Position numbers and translations under genes: made by a program. This document shows, piece by piece, positions 47,399-59,000 of a DNA stretch of 64,000 bases. Each line of letters opens with the position of its first letter. The stretch's first letter is position 1. The stretch comes from Hippasteria phrygiana. Lineage: Eukaryota; Echinodermata; Asteroidea; Valvatida; Goniasteridae. Location of the stretch: the NCBI GenBank assembly GCA_037893225.1, contig JAZGUH010000103.1, positions 62,001 through 126,000 of the forward strand, read 5' to 3'. Below the pieces are notes generated by a model. The model made no database searches. It was not told the DNA's origin and worked only from the letters and a program-made list of their open reading frames with translations.

Positions 47399-47713
47399 GT
47401 GAATGAAATTTTATGAAATAAACAGATGAAATTTGAACGTTTTTTCTAATAATCTTACTCTTAGAGAACTGAGTGCCACGATGTGTGCTACTTGTTTATA
47501 AGTATACGTGTACACGTATGTGTATTTCAGTACGCAGACACTGGACATGCGTGCATGTTCCAGGGGGTGTAGTTTCCAAAAGCCAATTCTCAGAACAGCC
47601 ATAACAAACGGATGGAGGTTAAAAATAGCACATAACCGAAATGAAGTGCAAGGGGGCGCACTTCAATATTTGATTCGTTAACGCGAGATGGCGCGACGAC
47701 ACAGCCCCTTTAA

Positions 47714-48279
47714 ATGTTATGGATACATTTAAACATACATTGTTCGTACATAGGTTTCATGTTTATCCCATGAACCATTTCAAAGAAATTTTGTTAGTTT
47801 TGCTTTGACCTCATTTTCGCTTTTCAAATTTACCCAACTTTGACCTTCCGGTAACAGCAGAAGTGAAGGTCAGACGACTTTGCCCTCAGAGATAAAAACA
47901 AAAATGTTGGCATATCCTACATGTAGATCTATCAGATCCCAAATCACGAACATTACAGCTGTATTAGCTGTGAAAGAATGCGGTAATTTTGGAACTAAAA
48001 TTGCTTGTAATTTGATACATGACGTCATCATGATGTCATCATGATGTCACACTTGTATGCACGTCCAGAGATCAGGGTTGATGTTCATTTTAATTGTTAA
48101 TACGTTGTACAATTTGGAAAAAATGCTTTGAAGAATTGTCTAGAAAAAGAAACCAAAAATATGCGTAGAACCCGGAAAAAAACAATAAGGTGATCAGGAA
48201 TCAGCCAGATCACCTAGTAAAACTTTGACTGGTTGAGTTATTTTATAGCCCGGTGACATTAGTTGAGCAGTTTCGATAT
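47714..48279. other. No recognisable gene
   Basis: AT-rich spacer between the TTAA element and the transposase relic. A TGACGTCATCATGATGTCAT run near 48020 resembles the ones near 17120 and 17250. Confidence 0.5.
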
Positions 48280-49792
48280 TTACTTCAAGTCTGTGAAAGT
48301 ATGCATGCTATGAAGAACAGGTATTGCTACATGTTTGTCATAATACAGAAGCACCATATATTTGTTTCTCACTGACCGAATGTTGGCAATTAGCGTCTCG
48401 TTTCCCAGTTTAGATACCTTGTGCACATCCAACTTCTCTGAATCCATTGGATACGTAAAAAATGTTTCCAGTGATTGAAATTGTTTGTACATTATGTACA
48501 CCCCGGACCTACTTTGAAAGATATTGCTTATAATGCCCACGTGGCTTCCAACTCTCACACAATTGTCACCAGTTTTTGAGCTAATGACACAGTCACAAAA
48601 GACGGCATCACGAAACTATGTACATGGAATGTACTCGTTTCCCAAAGGAAGTGGACCTTTTGCATGTTCCATTCTCAAAGTGAACTTTGTGGACTGGGAA
48701 AAACATAGACATTCTTTGGGTGGCAAGGAGGATCTCTCCACCAACCTTGCTACAACTTGCTGAAGAACAAAGTTTGGCTTTCTGACTAGCCTCTTCAAAC
48801 CTTTTAGACAGTTTTCAAATGGAAAAGCTGAAAACTTGTCCAGGGGCCCATACAGTTTGACATCTTCCGGGAGATGAATCAGGTTATGTACATTGTACAC
48901 GACTTGGTCAGTCCCGTACAAACTAGAAAAATGCTGCACAAAATTGACAAGCAACTCTTTTGCATAATCACAAAAGGACTTGCACAAGGCTGGATTTGCC
49001 AGTAAGTTCACTGCAACAGACAGAAGCATGAAGTTGTCATACATTGGTTCAGGAATTTTTCCTTTCAATACTACAGGGCCAGTATACAGAAGAAACAACC
49101 GAAACTCTGTTGCTTTCCATCTGTCTAACTCATCAAGCGATCATGGTTTTCTAGCAAATTCTTGAGGGATGCTGGAACGGAGAGATAGCAGACATTCTGA
49201 TATTTGCACCCTTGTCCGAGGTTCCAGACGGCACTTCAAAGGCCCTTTCACCCAAAAGACAAGAAGCCGTCTTGTGACTCCTAAGCATACCAAATGCATA
49301 TAGTCTAGTGGAAACTGAGAAACCATGCCAATATTTAATTGTAGCAATCGGCTCAGTCCAATGTGGTGGCCCTCATCCAACCTATCCTTAAATGAATCAT
49401 CTGTGCGAAGGGGTGAATCCAATCTGGAAAATATCACTTTGCTATCATACTCCCCTCTGACTGTGCACTTCTCACAACCATGATAACCTGAATGACCCTT
49501 GACCTGTTTAATATACGCACGTGCTGGAGCATCACAAATAAATGCCTCGACAGAAACGGCCAAAGTTCTTCCATTTGCCAGTAAATCTTTGACTTCATGT
49601 ACAAAATCTTCGAGAAACTCCGAGATGTTTGGGTTTTTTATTGCTAGAATACAAACCTACAATGAATGGTTCACACCTACACGATGGTTCAGATAAAGTA
49701 CAAAGGATTGGCCAGCACTGAACATTACTGCTTTTAAACAATGGAAGGCCATGAATTTTCATGTGCAATATCTTCCTCGGAGTGGCATGAGA
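48280..49792 (-). pseudogene. EnSpm/CACTA-like transposase relic
   Basis: Read on minus, the product starts near 49790 with HGLPLFKSSNVQCWPILC, followed by EPFIVGLY, FICDAPARAYI, GYHGCEKC (a zinc-binding-like CxxC), HHIGLSRL, QFPLDYMHLVCLGVTRRLL, RWKATEFRLFLLYTGPVVL, YNVHNLIHLPEDV, FSAFPFENCLKGLK and a C-terminal domain ending at 48280. This motif order is that of a transposase family common in aquatic animals that I place with EnSpm/CACTA; the superfamily name is less sure than the transposase call. Damage: a frameshift in the AAAAAACCC run near 49630, TGA at 49141-49143 in place of the usual Arg after FARKP, and TAG at 48616-48618 in place of a probable Gln. It cannot make a full enzyme. 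Confidence 0.7.
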
Positions 49793-49794
49793 TA

Positions 49795-50145
49795 GGACTT
49801 GTTCATGGTTCTGTCTGGTGTAATTTGCCTTAAAATTTCCAACATGAACTGTTTACCCTTCTCAGCCGTGAAGCCCAATTCAATATGGGGGGCTTCATGT
49901 CTGCGCAGGCGCACACAGCTCATCGCACCCAAAAACCTGACGGTTGTTTTATGAAATTGGATGTCCATGCACCAGTTAATAGTATTTCATGAAACAACCG
50001 TCGGGTTTGTGGGTGCGATGAGCTGTGTGCACCTGCGCAGACATGATACCGCCATATTGAATTGGTCTTTACGGCTGAGAAGGGTAAACAGTTCATGTTG
50101 GATATTTTAAGGCAAATTACACCAGACAGAAACATGAACAAGTCC
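49795..50145. mobile_element. 351-bp hairpin (foldback) element
   Basis: The left arm (49795-49957) and right arm (49984-50145) are reverse complements with roughly 10 percent mismatch around a 26-bp centre. The end is GGACTTGTTCATG, and TA flanks both sides (49793-49794 and 50146-50147). It sits directly upstream of the readable transposase sequence, so it may have inserted into that gene. The arms contain ORF-like stretches because they were copied from a common sequence; I do not call a gene. Confidence 0.7.
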
Positions 50146-50147
50146 TA

Positions 50148-51064
50148 ATTATGGTGAAATATTGAGATGCTTGGGTAAGTGAACCTATATGCCGAGTTTA
50201 AGGCCGAATGATTTCCATTTAAAAAACAAAAAAAATCCCCAACTTTTTGCACGCAGCGCAGTATGGCCCAGAGCATGAGTCTACTCGTGCGGCGGGGCAT
50301 AGTATAGGGCTACATCATCATGATCGTGACTAAGTTCAGCAATTTCTTGCAAAAGTTGGTTAACAACTTTTTCAACTTTACAACGCTTTGTCCAATAAGA
50401 CATAATTGAAGTGCAAGCTTATTACAGATCGAGACAGATGTAAAATTAAGATTATTGTTAGTTAGCTGAACATTTACCGAAGTCACTCAAAGATTCAACG
50501 TTCAAACCCAAGGCTTCATATTTTTTAAGCAAATTTAGTCACACGTATGGGCTACAACTAGCATGATAACACAAGAGTTATTTCCAGGTAGGCCTACATT
50601 AAATTGTAAATGTCATCGTGATAATGCACATGTGCAACAAGAACAAGAAATATAACACTTAACAGCCTACGGGGACTTCGCGGAGACCGTGTATAATGGC
50701 TGAACGTAAGACGTGCGGCATGTACTGCTGGCCATACATGTAGTATACATGTACCACGTACAAATTACAATAGATTGGACAAATGTGCTTCAGATTATGT
50801 GCTTAAATGCCATGCACAGAAAATAAAAGCTATTTCATTAACTCAACCAGGTCTGGTTCGAGCTTTAGCAACGGAAAGTGGCGATTACAAATAAAAAAAT
50901 GGAATAAGTCTTCAGAAAATATCTTAGAATTGCATACGTGGCAGAATCACTAACTGCTGACTGACAAACAATGGCGGTCGACGTGGCCAGTGGACAGCAT
51001 GTGTGTGCGCGGTGCACGCGCAGGTTGCCGATAACCCCCGCGCGGTGCGCATAATCGAGCAAGC
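50148..51064. other. No recognisable gene
   Basis: Ordinary AT-rich sequence to about 50940, then a CG-rich 100 bp with CGCGCGGTGCGC-type words leading into the GGCC block. Confidence 0.5.
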
Positions 51065-51237
51065 CAACATTGGCCCTAAATGGGCCGATATCGTGAGCTT
51101 ACATGATGGCGCGATGGAGGTTTACGCATACCTGCCGAAAACGGCGCATTGCTGGCCGTATAACGGCAGCCGTTATACAGTACTGCCGGTACCAGCCGTT
51201 TCGAAGCCAGCATCGGGCCAATTACGATATGTTTGTT
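51065..51237. repeat. GGCC-rich inverted-repeat block beside a satellite fragment
   Basis: GGCCCTAAATGGGCC, TAACGGCAGCCGTTA, TACTGCCGGTACC and CAGCATCGGGCC form nested palindromes. CCAGCATCGGGCC resembles CCAGCATATGGCC in the block at 5309. The satellite begins immediately to the right. Confidence 0.55.
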
Positions 51238-51617
51238 GGGTGATGGCCGAGACAAGCGAGTAGGTTTTTCGAACCTTTTTTTTCTGCATTCTTGCATCAG
51301 TGCACATGCTATACAATGGACTAGCCGAGACCCCCACCACGCAACTTAGGCCCAACATTAGTGCATTTTTCGATCTGATGTTCAACGAAATTGCGCACAA
51401 TCTTGATACTGATGGAAAGAGGGACTCATCAGCAACATCCAGACCAATTTCCTGCTCCGCAGGCCCAAGTTCAGCCAAATGATGGCCGAGATAAGCGAGT
51501 AGGTTTTTTCGAACTGATTTTTTCTGCATTCCCGCATGAGTGTACATGCTATACAATGGCCTAGCCGAGACCCCCACCACGCAACTTAGGCCCAAAATTA
51601 GTGCATTTTTCGATCTG
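51238..51617. repeat. Isolated satellite fragment, ~1.6 monomers
   Basis: It starts TGATGGCCGAGACAAGCG, the same monomer position at which arrays 1 and 2 end beside their GGCC blocks. It contains one intact 60-codon ORF-bearing monomer and stops at CGATCTGA, where the G-rich array region begins. Confidence 0.9.
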
Positions 51618-51955
51618 AGTGTTAAAGTGCAAGTGTTAGACAGTGATAGTGTGCAAGTGCTGGAGTTAGAGTGTTTGAGTTAGGGCCTTGTCACACAAGG
51701 CAACTTTAACAAGCAATTTGTGGGCAAGTGACAGCGCTGCAAACGAAAAGAAATTCTTGAAGTGCAATAAGGACATTTTTCTTCTTAAGACAATTTGGTG
51801 AAAATAAAAAATTGAGAGTGCGGGTTTTGAGAGTGCGGGTTTTGAGAGTGCGGGTTTTGAGAGTGCGGGTTTTGAGAGTGCGGGTTTTGAGGGTGCGGGT
51901 TTTAAGGGTGCGGGTTTTAAGGGTGCGGGTTTTGGTTTTAAGAGTGCTAGAGTTA

Positions 51956-52153
51956 AGGCCTTGTTACACAATGCAATTTTAACAAGCAATTTGTGGGCAA
52001 GTAACAGCGCTGCAGCCGAAAAGAAATTCTTCAAGTGCAATAAAGACATTTTTCTTCTTAAGACAATTTTGTGAAAATAAATAATTCCATGTTTTTCTAT
52101 GTGGAATTTGGTTGGACCCGATTGCCTGAAAATTGTCCTGTGTGACATGGCCC
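51956..52153. mobile_element. 198-bp TTA-flanked MITE (first full copy of ~20)
   Basis: The ends GGGCCTTGTTACACAATGCA and, from the right, GGGCCATGTCACACAGGACA (reverse complement) continue as imperfect inverted repeats for about 35 bp. TTA flanks both sides, the PIF/Harbinger target type. Other copies start at 51683 (truncated near 51812), 52603, 53775, 54299, 54946, 55938, 56666, 57160, 57821, 58624, 59088, 59749, 60108, 60769, 61128, 62029, 62697, 63011 and 63882 (cut by the window). Copies at 52603 and 54946 share a 13-bp deletion after the first end. All have the same right flank, TTAGAGTGAGAGTGCTTG, so they spread by tandem amplification, not by separate insertions. Confidence 0.85.
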
Positions 52154-52845
52154 TTAGAGTGAGAGTGCTTGTGTTCGGGTTAGAATGTGAGAGTAAGAGA
52201 TAGAGAGACAGGGATAGATAGAGTGTTAGACTTACTCGTCTACAAAACACCATAGGTCTGTTGTGCTGATCTAAGCCCGCATCCTACAGCATGATTTCAT
52301 ATGCTCTCTATCTCACTAGGCCTTTCAGTTCTGTCCAGGATATAATCTTGTAAGGCCTCGAGGTCTTGAATAGCCAGGAGCCGGAGGTTGATCTCTCCTA
52401 GAGTTGATGGAAAAATAGAGTAAGCGAGTTAGGGGTGTTCAAATTAGTTGTTAGAATTAAGGGTTTGAGTGCAAGTGTTAGGGTTAAGGTTCGAGTTAGA
52501 GTACGGGTTTTAAGGGTGCGGGTTTTAAGGGTGCGGGTTTTAAGAGTGCGGGTTTTAAGAGTGCGGGTTTTAAGAGTGCGGGTTTTAAGAGTGCTAGAGT
52601 TAGGGCCTTGTTACACAATGCAATTTGTGGGCAAGTAACAGCGCTGCAGCCGAAAAGAAATTCTTCAAGTGCAATAAGGACATTTTTCTTCTTAAGACAA
52701 TTTGGTGAAAATACAAAATTCCATGTTTTTCTATGTGGAATTTGGTTGGACCCGATTGCCTGAAAATTGTCCTGTGTGACATGGCCCTTAGAGTGAGAGT
52801 GCTTGTGTTCGGGTTAGAATGTGAGAGTAAGAGATAGAGAGACAG

Positions 52846-53072
52846 GGATAGATAGAGTGTTAGACTTACTCGTCTACAAAACACCATAGGTCTGTTGTGC
52901 TGATCTAAGCCCGCATCCTACAGCATGATTTCATATGCTCTCTATCTCACTAGGCCTTTCAGTTCTGTCCAGGATAATCTTGTATGGCCTCGAGGTCTTG
53001 AACAGCCAGGAGCCGGAGGTTTATCTCTCCTGGAGTTGATGGAAAAATAGAGTAAGCGAGTTAGGGGTGTTC
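52846..53072. repeat. Spacer module of the composite array (one of nine)
   Basis: Begins GGATAGATAGAGTGTTAGAC and includes TCTACAAAACACCATAGG, CATATGCTCTCTATCTC and GCCAGGAGCCGGAGGTT. Copies begin near 52211, 52846, 54555, 55189, 57416, 59344, 60364, 61384 and 63266. On minus each carries a consensus-like acceptor (TTTTTCCATCAACTCCAG) and, about 160 bp on, a perfect donor (GTAAGT), as if an exon had been captured. No frame is open across it. Confidence 0.75.
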
Positions 53073-56000
53073 AAATTAGTTGTTAAGAGTTAAGGGTTTG
53101 AGTGCAAGTGTTAGGGTTAACGTTCAAGTTAGAGTGCAGGTTTTAAGGGTGCGGGTTTTAAGGGTGCGGGTTTTAGGGGTGCGGGTTTTAGGGGTGCGGG
53201 TTTTAGGGGTGCGGGTTTTAGGGGTGCGGGTTTTAGGGGTGCGGGTTTTAGGGGTGCGGGTTTTAGGGATGCGGGTTTTAGGGGTGCGGGTTTTAGGGGT
53301 GCGGGTTTTAGGGGTGCGGGTTTTAGGGGTGCGGGTTTTAGGGGTGCGGGTTTTAAGGGTGAGGGTTTTAGGGGTGCGGGTTTTAGGGGTGCGGGTTTTA
53401 GGGGTGCGGGTTTTAGGGGTGCGGGTTTTAGGGGTGCGGGTTTGAGGGGTGCGGGTTTTAGGGGTGCGGGTTTTAGGGGTGCGGGTTTTAGGGGTGCGGG
53501 TTTTAGGGGTGCGGGTTTTAGGGGTGCGGGTTTTAGGGGTGCGGGTTTTAGGGGTGCGGGTTTTAAGGGTGCGGGTTTTAAGGGTGAGGGTTTTAGGGGT
53601 GCGGGTTTTAGGGGTGCAGGTTTTAGGGGTGCGGGTTTTAGGGTGCAGGTTTTAAGGGTGCGGGTTTTAAGGGTGCGGGTTTTAAGGGTGAGGGTTTTAA
53701 GGGTGAGGGTTTTAAAAGTGCGGGTTTTAAGAGTGCGGGTTTTAAGAGTGCGGGTTTTAAGAGTGCTAGAGTTAGGGCCTTGTTACACACTGCAATTTTA
53801 ACAAGCAATTTGTGGGCAAGTAACAGCGCTGCAGCCGAAAAGAAATTCTTCAAGTGCAATAAAGACATTTTTCTTCTTAAGACAATTTTGTGAAAATAAA
53901 GAATTCCTTGTTTTTCTATGTGGAATTTGGTTGGACCCGATTGCCTGAAAATTGTCCTGTGTGACATGGCCCTTAGAGTGAGAGTGCTTGTGTTCGGGTT
54001 AGAATGTGAGAGTAAGAGATAGAGAGACAGAGGTTTTAAGGGTGCGGGTTTTAGGGGTGCGGGTTTTAGGGGTGCGGGTTTTAGGGGTGCTGGTTTTAGG
54101 GGTGCGGGTTTTAGGGGTGCGGGTTTTAGGGGTGCGGGTTTTAGGGGTGCGGGTTTTAGGGGAGCGGGTTTTAGGGGTGCGGGTTTTAAGGGTGCGGGTT
54201 TTAGGGGTGCGGGTTTTAGGGGTGCGGGTTTTAAGGGTGCGGGTTTTAAGGGTGCGGGTTTTAAGGGTGCGGGTTTTAAGGGTGCGGGTTTTAAGTTAGG
54301 GCCTTGTTACACAATGCAATTTTAACAAGCAATTTGTGGGCAAGTAACAGCGCTGCAGCCGAAAAGAAATTCTTCAAGTGCAATAAAGACATTTTTCTTC
54401 TTAAGACAATTTGGTGAAAATACAAAATTCCATGTTTTTCTATGTGGAATTTGGTTGGACCCGATTGCCTGAAAATTGTCCTGTGTGACATGGCCCTTAG
54501 AGTGAGAGTGCTTGTGTTCGGGTTAGAATGTGAGAGTAAGAGATAGAGAGACAGGGATAGATAGAGTGTTAGACTTACTCGTCTACAAAACACCATAGGT
54601 CTGTTGTGCTGATCTAAGCCCGCATCCTACAGCATGATTTCATATGCTCTCTATCTCACTAGGCCTTTCAGTTCTGTCCAGGATATAATCTTGTAAGGCC
54701 TCGAGGTCTTGAATAGCCAGGAGCCGGAGGTTGATCTCTCCTAGAGTTGATGGAAAAATAGAGTAAGCGAGTTAGGGGTGTTCAAATTAGTTGTTAGAAT
54801 TAAGGGTTTGAGTGCAAGTGTTAGGGTTAAGGTTCGAGTTAGAGTACGGGTTTTAAGGGTGCGGGTTTTAAGGGTGCGGGTTTTAAGAGTGCGGGTTTTA
54901 AGAGTGCGGGTTTTAAGAGTGCGGGTTTTAAGAGTGCTAGAGTTAGGGCCTTGTTACACAATGCAATTTGTGGGCAAGTAACAGCGCTGCAGCCGAAAAG
55001 AAATTCTTCAAGTGCAATAAGGACATTTTTCTTCTTAAGACAATTTGGTGAAAATACAAAATTCCATGTTTTTCTATGTGGAATTTGGTTGGACCCGATT
55101 GCCTGAAAATTGTCCTGTGTGACATGGCCCTTAGAGTGAGAGTGCTTGTGTTCGGGTTAGAATGTGAGAGTAAGAGATAGAGAGACAGGGATAGATAGAG
55201 TGTTAGACTTACTCGTCTACAAAACACCATAGGTCTGTTGTGCTGATCTAAGCCCGCATCCTACAGCATGATTTCATATGCTCTCTATCTCACTAGGCCT
55301 TTCAGTTCTGTCCAGGATAATCTTGTATGGCCTCGAGGTCTTGAACAGCCAGGAGCCGGAGGTTTATCTCTCCTGGAGTTGATGGAAAAATAGAGTAAGC
55401 GAGTTAGGGGTGTTCAAATTAGTTGTTAAGAGTTAAGGGTTTGAGTGCAAGTGTTAGGGTTAACGTTCAAGTTAGAGTGCAGGTTTTAAGGGTGCGGGTT
55501 TTAAGGGTGCGGGTTTTAGGGGTGCGGGTTTTAGGGGTGCGGGTTTTAGGGGTGCGGGTTTTAGGGGTGCGGGTTTTAGGGGTGCGGGTTTTAGGGGTGC
55601 GGGTTTTAGGGGTGCGGGTTTTAGGGGTGCGGGTTTTAGGGGTGCGGGTTTTAGGGGTGCGGGTTTTAGGGGTGCGGGTTTTAGGGGTGCGGGTTTTAGG
55701 GGTGCGGGTTTTAGGGGTGCGGGTTTTAGGGGTGCGGGTTTTAGGGGTGAGGGTTTTAGGGGTGCAGGTTTTAGGGGTGCGGGTTTTAGGGTGCAGGTTT
55801 TAAGGGTGCGGGTTTTAAGGGTGCGGGTTTTAAGGGTGCGGGTTTTAAGGGTGAGGGTTTTAAGGGTGAGGGTTTTAAAAGTGCGGGTTTTAAGAGTGCG
55901 GGTTTTAAGAGTGCGGGTTTTAAGAGTGCTAGAGTTAGGGCCTTGTTACACACTGCAATTTTAACAAGCAATTTGTGGGCAAGTAACAGCGCTGCAGCCG

Positions 56001-59000
56001 AAAAGAAATTCTTCAAGTGCAATAAAGACATTTTTCTTCTTAAGACAATTTTGTGAAAATAAAGAATTCCATGTTTTTCTATGTGGAATTTGGTTGGACC
56101 CGATTGCCTGAAAATTGTCCTGTGTGACATGGCCCTTAGAGTGAGAGTGCTTGTGTTCGGGTTAGAATGTGAGAGTAAGAGATAGAGAGACAGAGGTTTT
56201 AAGGGTGCGGGTTTTAAGGGTGCGGGTTTTAGGGGTGCGGGTTTGAGGGGTGCGGGTTTGAGGGGTGCGGGTTTTAGGGGTGCGGGTTTTAGGGGTGCGG
56301 GTTTTAGGGGTGCGGGTTTTAGGGGTGCGGGTTTTAGGGGTGCGGGTTTTAGGGGTGCGGGTTTTAGGGGTGCGGGTTTTAGGGGTGCGGGTTTTAGGGG
56401 TGCGGGTTTTAGGGGTGCGGGTTTTAGGGGTGCGGGTTTTAGGGGTGCGGGTTTTAGGGGTGCGGGTTTTAGGGGTGCGGGTTTTAGGGGTGCGGGTTTT
56501 AGGGGTGCGGGTTTTAGGGGTGCGGGTTTTAGGGGTGCGGGTTTTAGGGTGCGGGTTTTAAGGGTGCGGGTTTTAGGGGTGCGGGTTTTAAGGGTGAGGG
56601 TTTTAAGAGTGCGGGTTTTACGAGTGCGGGTTTTAAGAGTGCGGGTTTTAAGAGTGCTAGAGTTAGGGCCTTGTTACACACTGCAATTTTAACAAGCAAT
56701 TTGTGGGCAAGTAACAGCGCTGCAGCCGAAAAGAAATTCTTCAAGTGCAATAAAGACATTTTTCTTCTTAAGACAATTTTGTGAAAATAAATAATTCCAT
56801 GTTTTTCTATGTGGAATTTGGTTGGACCCGATTGCCTGAAAATTGTCCTGTGTGACATGGCCCTTAGAGTGAGAGTGCTTGTGTTCGGGTTAGAATGTGA
56901 GAGTAAGAGATAGAGAGACAGAGGTTTTAAGGGTGCGGGTTTTAAGGGTGCGGGTTTTAGGGGTGCGGGTTTTAGGGGTGCGGGTTTTAGGGGTGCGGGT
57001 TTTAGGGGTGCGGGTTTTAGGGGTGCGGGTTTTAGGGGTGCGGGTTTTAGGGGTGCGGGTTTTAGGGGTGCGGGTTTTAGGGGTGCGGGTTTTAAGGGTG
57101 CGGGTTTTAGGGGTGCGGGTTTTAGGGGTGCGGGTTTTAGGGGTGCGGGTTTTAAGTTAGGGCCTTGTTACACAATGCAATTTTAACAAGCAATTTGTGG
57201 GCAAGTAACAGCGCTGCAGCCGAAAAGAAATTCTTCAAGTGCAATAAAGACATTTTTCTTCTTAAGACAATTTGGTGAAAATACAAAATTCCAGGTTTTT
57301 CTATGTGGAATTTTGTTGGACCCGATTGCCTGAAAATTGTCCTGTGTGACATGGCCCTTAGAGTGAGAGTGCTTGTGTTCGGGTTAGAATGTGAGAGTAA
57401 GAGATAGAGAGACAGGGATAGATAGAGTGTTAGACTTACTCGTCTACAAAACACCATAGGTCTGTTGTGCTGATCTAAGCCCACATCCTACAGCATGATT
57501 TCATATGCTCTCTATCTCACTAGGCCTTTCAGTTCTGTCCAGGATAATCTTGTATGGCCTCGAGGTCTTGAACAGCCAGGAGCCGGAGGTTTATCTCTCC
57601 TGGAGTTGATGGAAAAATAGAGTAAGCGAGTTAGGGGTGTTCAAATTAGTTGTTAAGAGTTAAGGGTTTGAGTGCAAGTGTTAGGGTTAACGTTCAAGTT
57701 AGAGTGCGGGTTTTAAGGGTGCGGGTTTTAAGGGTGCGGGTTTTAAGGGTGCGGGTTTTAAGGGTGATGGTTTTAAAAGTGCGGGTTTTAAGAGTGCGGG
57801 TTTTAAGAGTGCTAGAGTTAGGGCCTTGTTACACACTGCAATTTTAACAAGCAATTTGTGGGCAAGTAACAGCGCTGCAGCCGAAAAGAAATTCTTCAAG
57901 TGCAATAAAGACATTTTTCTTCTTAAGACAATTTGGTGAAAATACAAAATTCCATGTTTTTCTATGTGGAATTTGGTTGGACCCGATTGCCTGAAAATTG
58001 TCCTGTGTGACATGGCCCTTAGAGTGAGAGTGCTTGTGTTCGGGTTAGAATGTGAGAGTAAGAGATAGAGAGACAGAGGTTTTAAGGGTGCGGGTTTTAA
58101 GGGTGCGGGTTTTAGGGGTGCGGGTTTTAGGGGTGCGGGTTTTAGGGGTGCGGGTTTTAGGGGTGCGGGTTTTAAGGGTGCGGGTTTTAAGGGTGCGGGT
58201 TTTAGGGGTGCGGGTTTTAGGGGTGCGGGTTTTAGGGGTGCGGGTTTTAGGGGTGCGGGTTTTAGGGGTGCGGGTTTTAGGGGTGCGGGTTTTAGGGGTG
58301 CGTGTTTTAGGGGTGCGTGTTTTAGGGGTGCGTGTTTTAGGGGTGCGTGTTTTAGGGGTGCGTGTTTTAGGGGTGCGGGTTTTAGGGGTGCGGGTTTTAG
58401 GGGTGCGGGTTTTAGGGGTGCGGGTTTTAGGGTGCGGGTTTTAAGGGTGCGGGTTTTAAGGGTGCGGGTTTTAAGGGTGCGGGTTTTAAGGGTGCGGGTT
58501 TTAAGGGTGCGGGTTTTAAGGGTGCGGGTTTTAAGGGTGCGGGTTTTAAGGGTGCGGGTTTTAAGGGTGATGGTTTTAAAAGTGCGGGTTTTAAGAGTGC
58601 GGGTTTTAAGAGTGCTAGAGTTAGGGCCTTGTTACACACTGCAATTTTAACAAGCAATTTGTGGGCAAGTAACAGCGCTGCAGCCGAAAAGAAATTCTTC
58701 AAGTGCAATAAAGACATTTTTCTTCTTAAGACAATTTGGTGAAAATACAAAATTCCATGTTTTTCTATGTGGAATTTGGTTGGACCCGATTGCCTGAAAA
58801 TTGTCCTGTGTGACATGGCCCTTAGAGTGAGAGTGCTTGTGTTCGGGTTAGAATGTGAGAGTAAGAGATAGAGAGACAGAGGTTTTAAGGGTGCGGGTTT
58901 TAAGGGTGCGGGTTTTAGGGGTGCGGGTTTTAGGGGTGCGGGTTTTAGGGGTGCGGGTTTTAGGGGTGCGGGTTTTAGGGGTGCGGGTTTTAGGGGTGCG

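Larger units (their letters stand above)
45214..47709. mobile_element. 2.5-kb TTAA-flanked TIR transposon, Kolobok- or piggyBac-like
   Basis: The left end AGGGGCTGTGTCGTCACG matches the reverse complement of the right end, AGGGGCTGTGTCGTCGCG, with one difference. TTAA flanks both sides (45210-45213 and 47710-47713). TTAA targets are used by piggyBac and Kolobok elements; the family here is unproven because no DDE transposase is visible. The interior holds a Cys-rich ORF near the right end, a nested inverted-repeat element, a GCGCGCGCTGACCCACAGG tandem run and possibly a third small element. It starts 338 bp upstream of the DUF4806 ATG. Confidence 0.75.

Noticed and set aside
49644..49646. Splice acceptor (TTCTAG) before the transposase sequence starting near 49643
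   Set aside because: Family motifs continue upstream of it in another frame (IHGLPLFKSS, EPFIVGLY), so a frameshift in the A/C run explains the break better than an intron.
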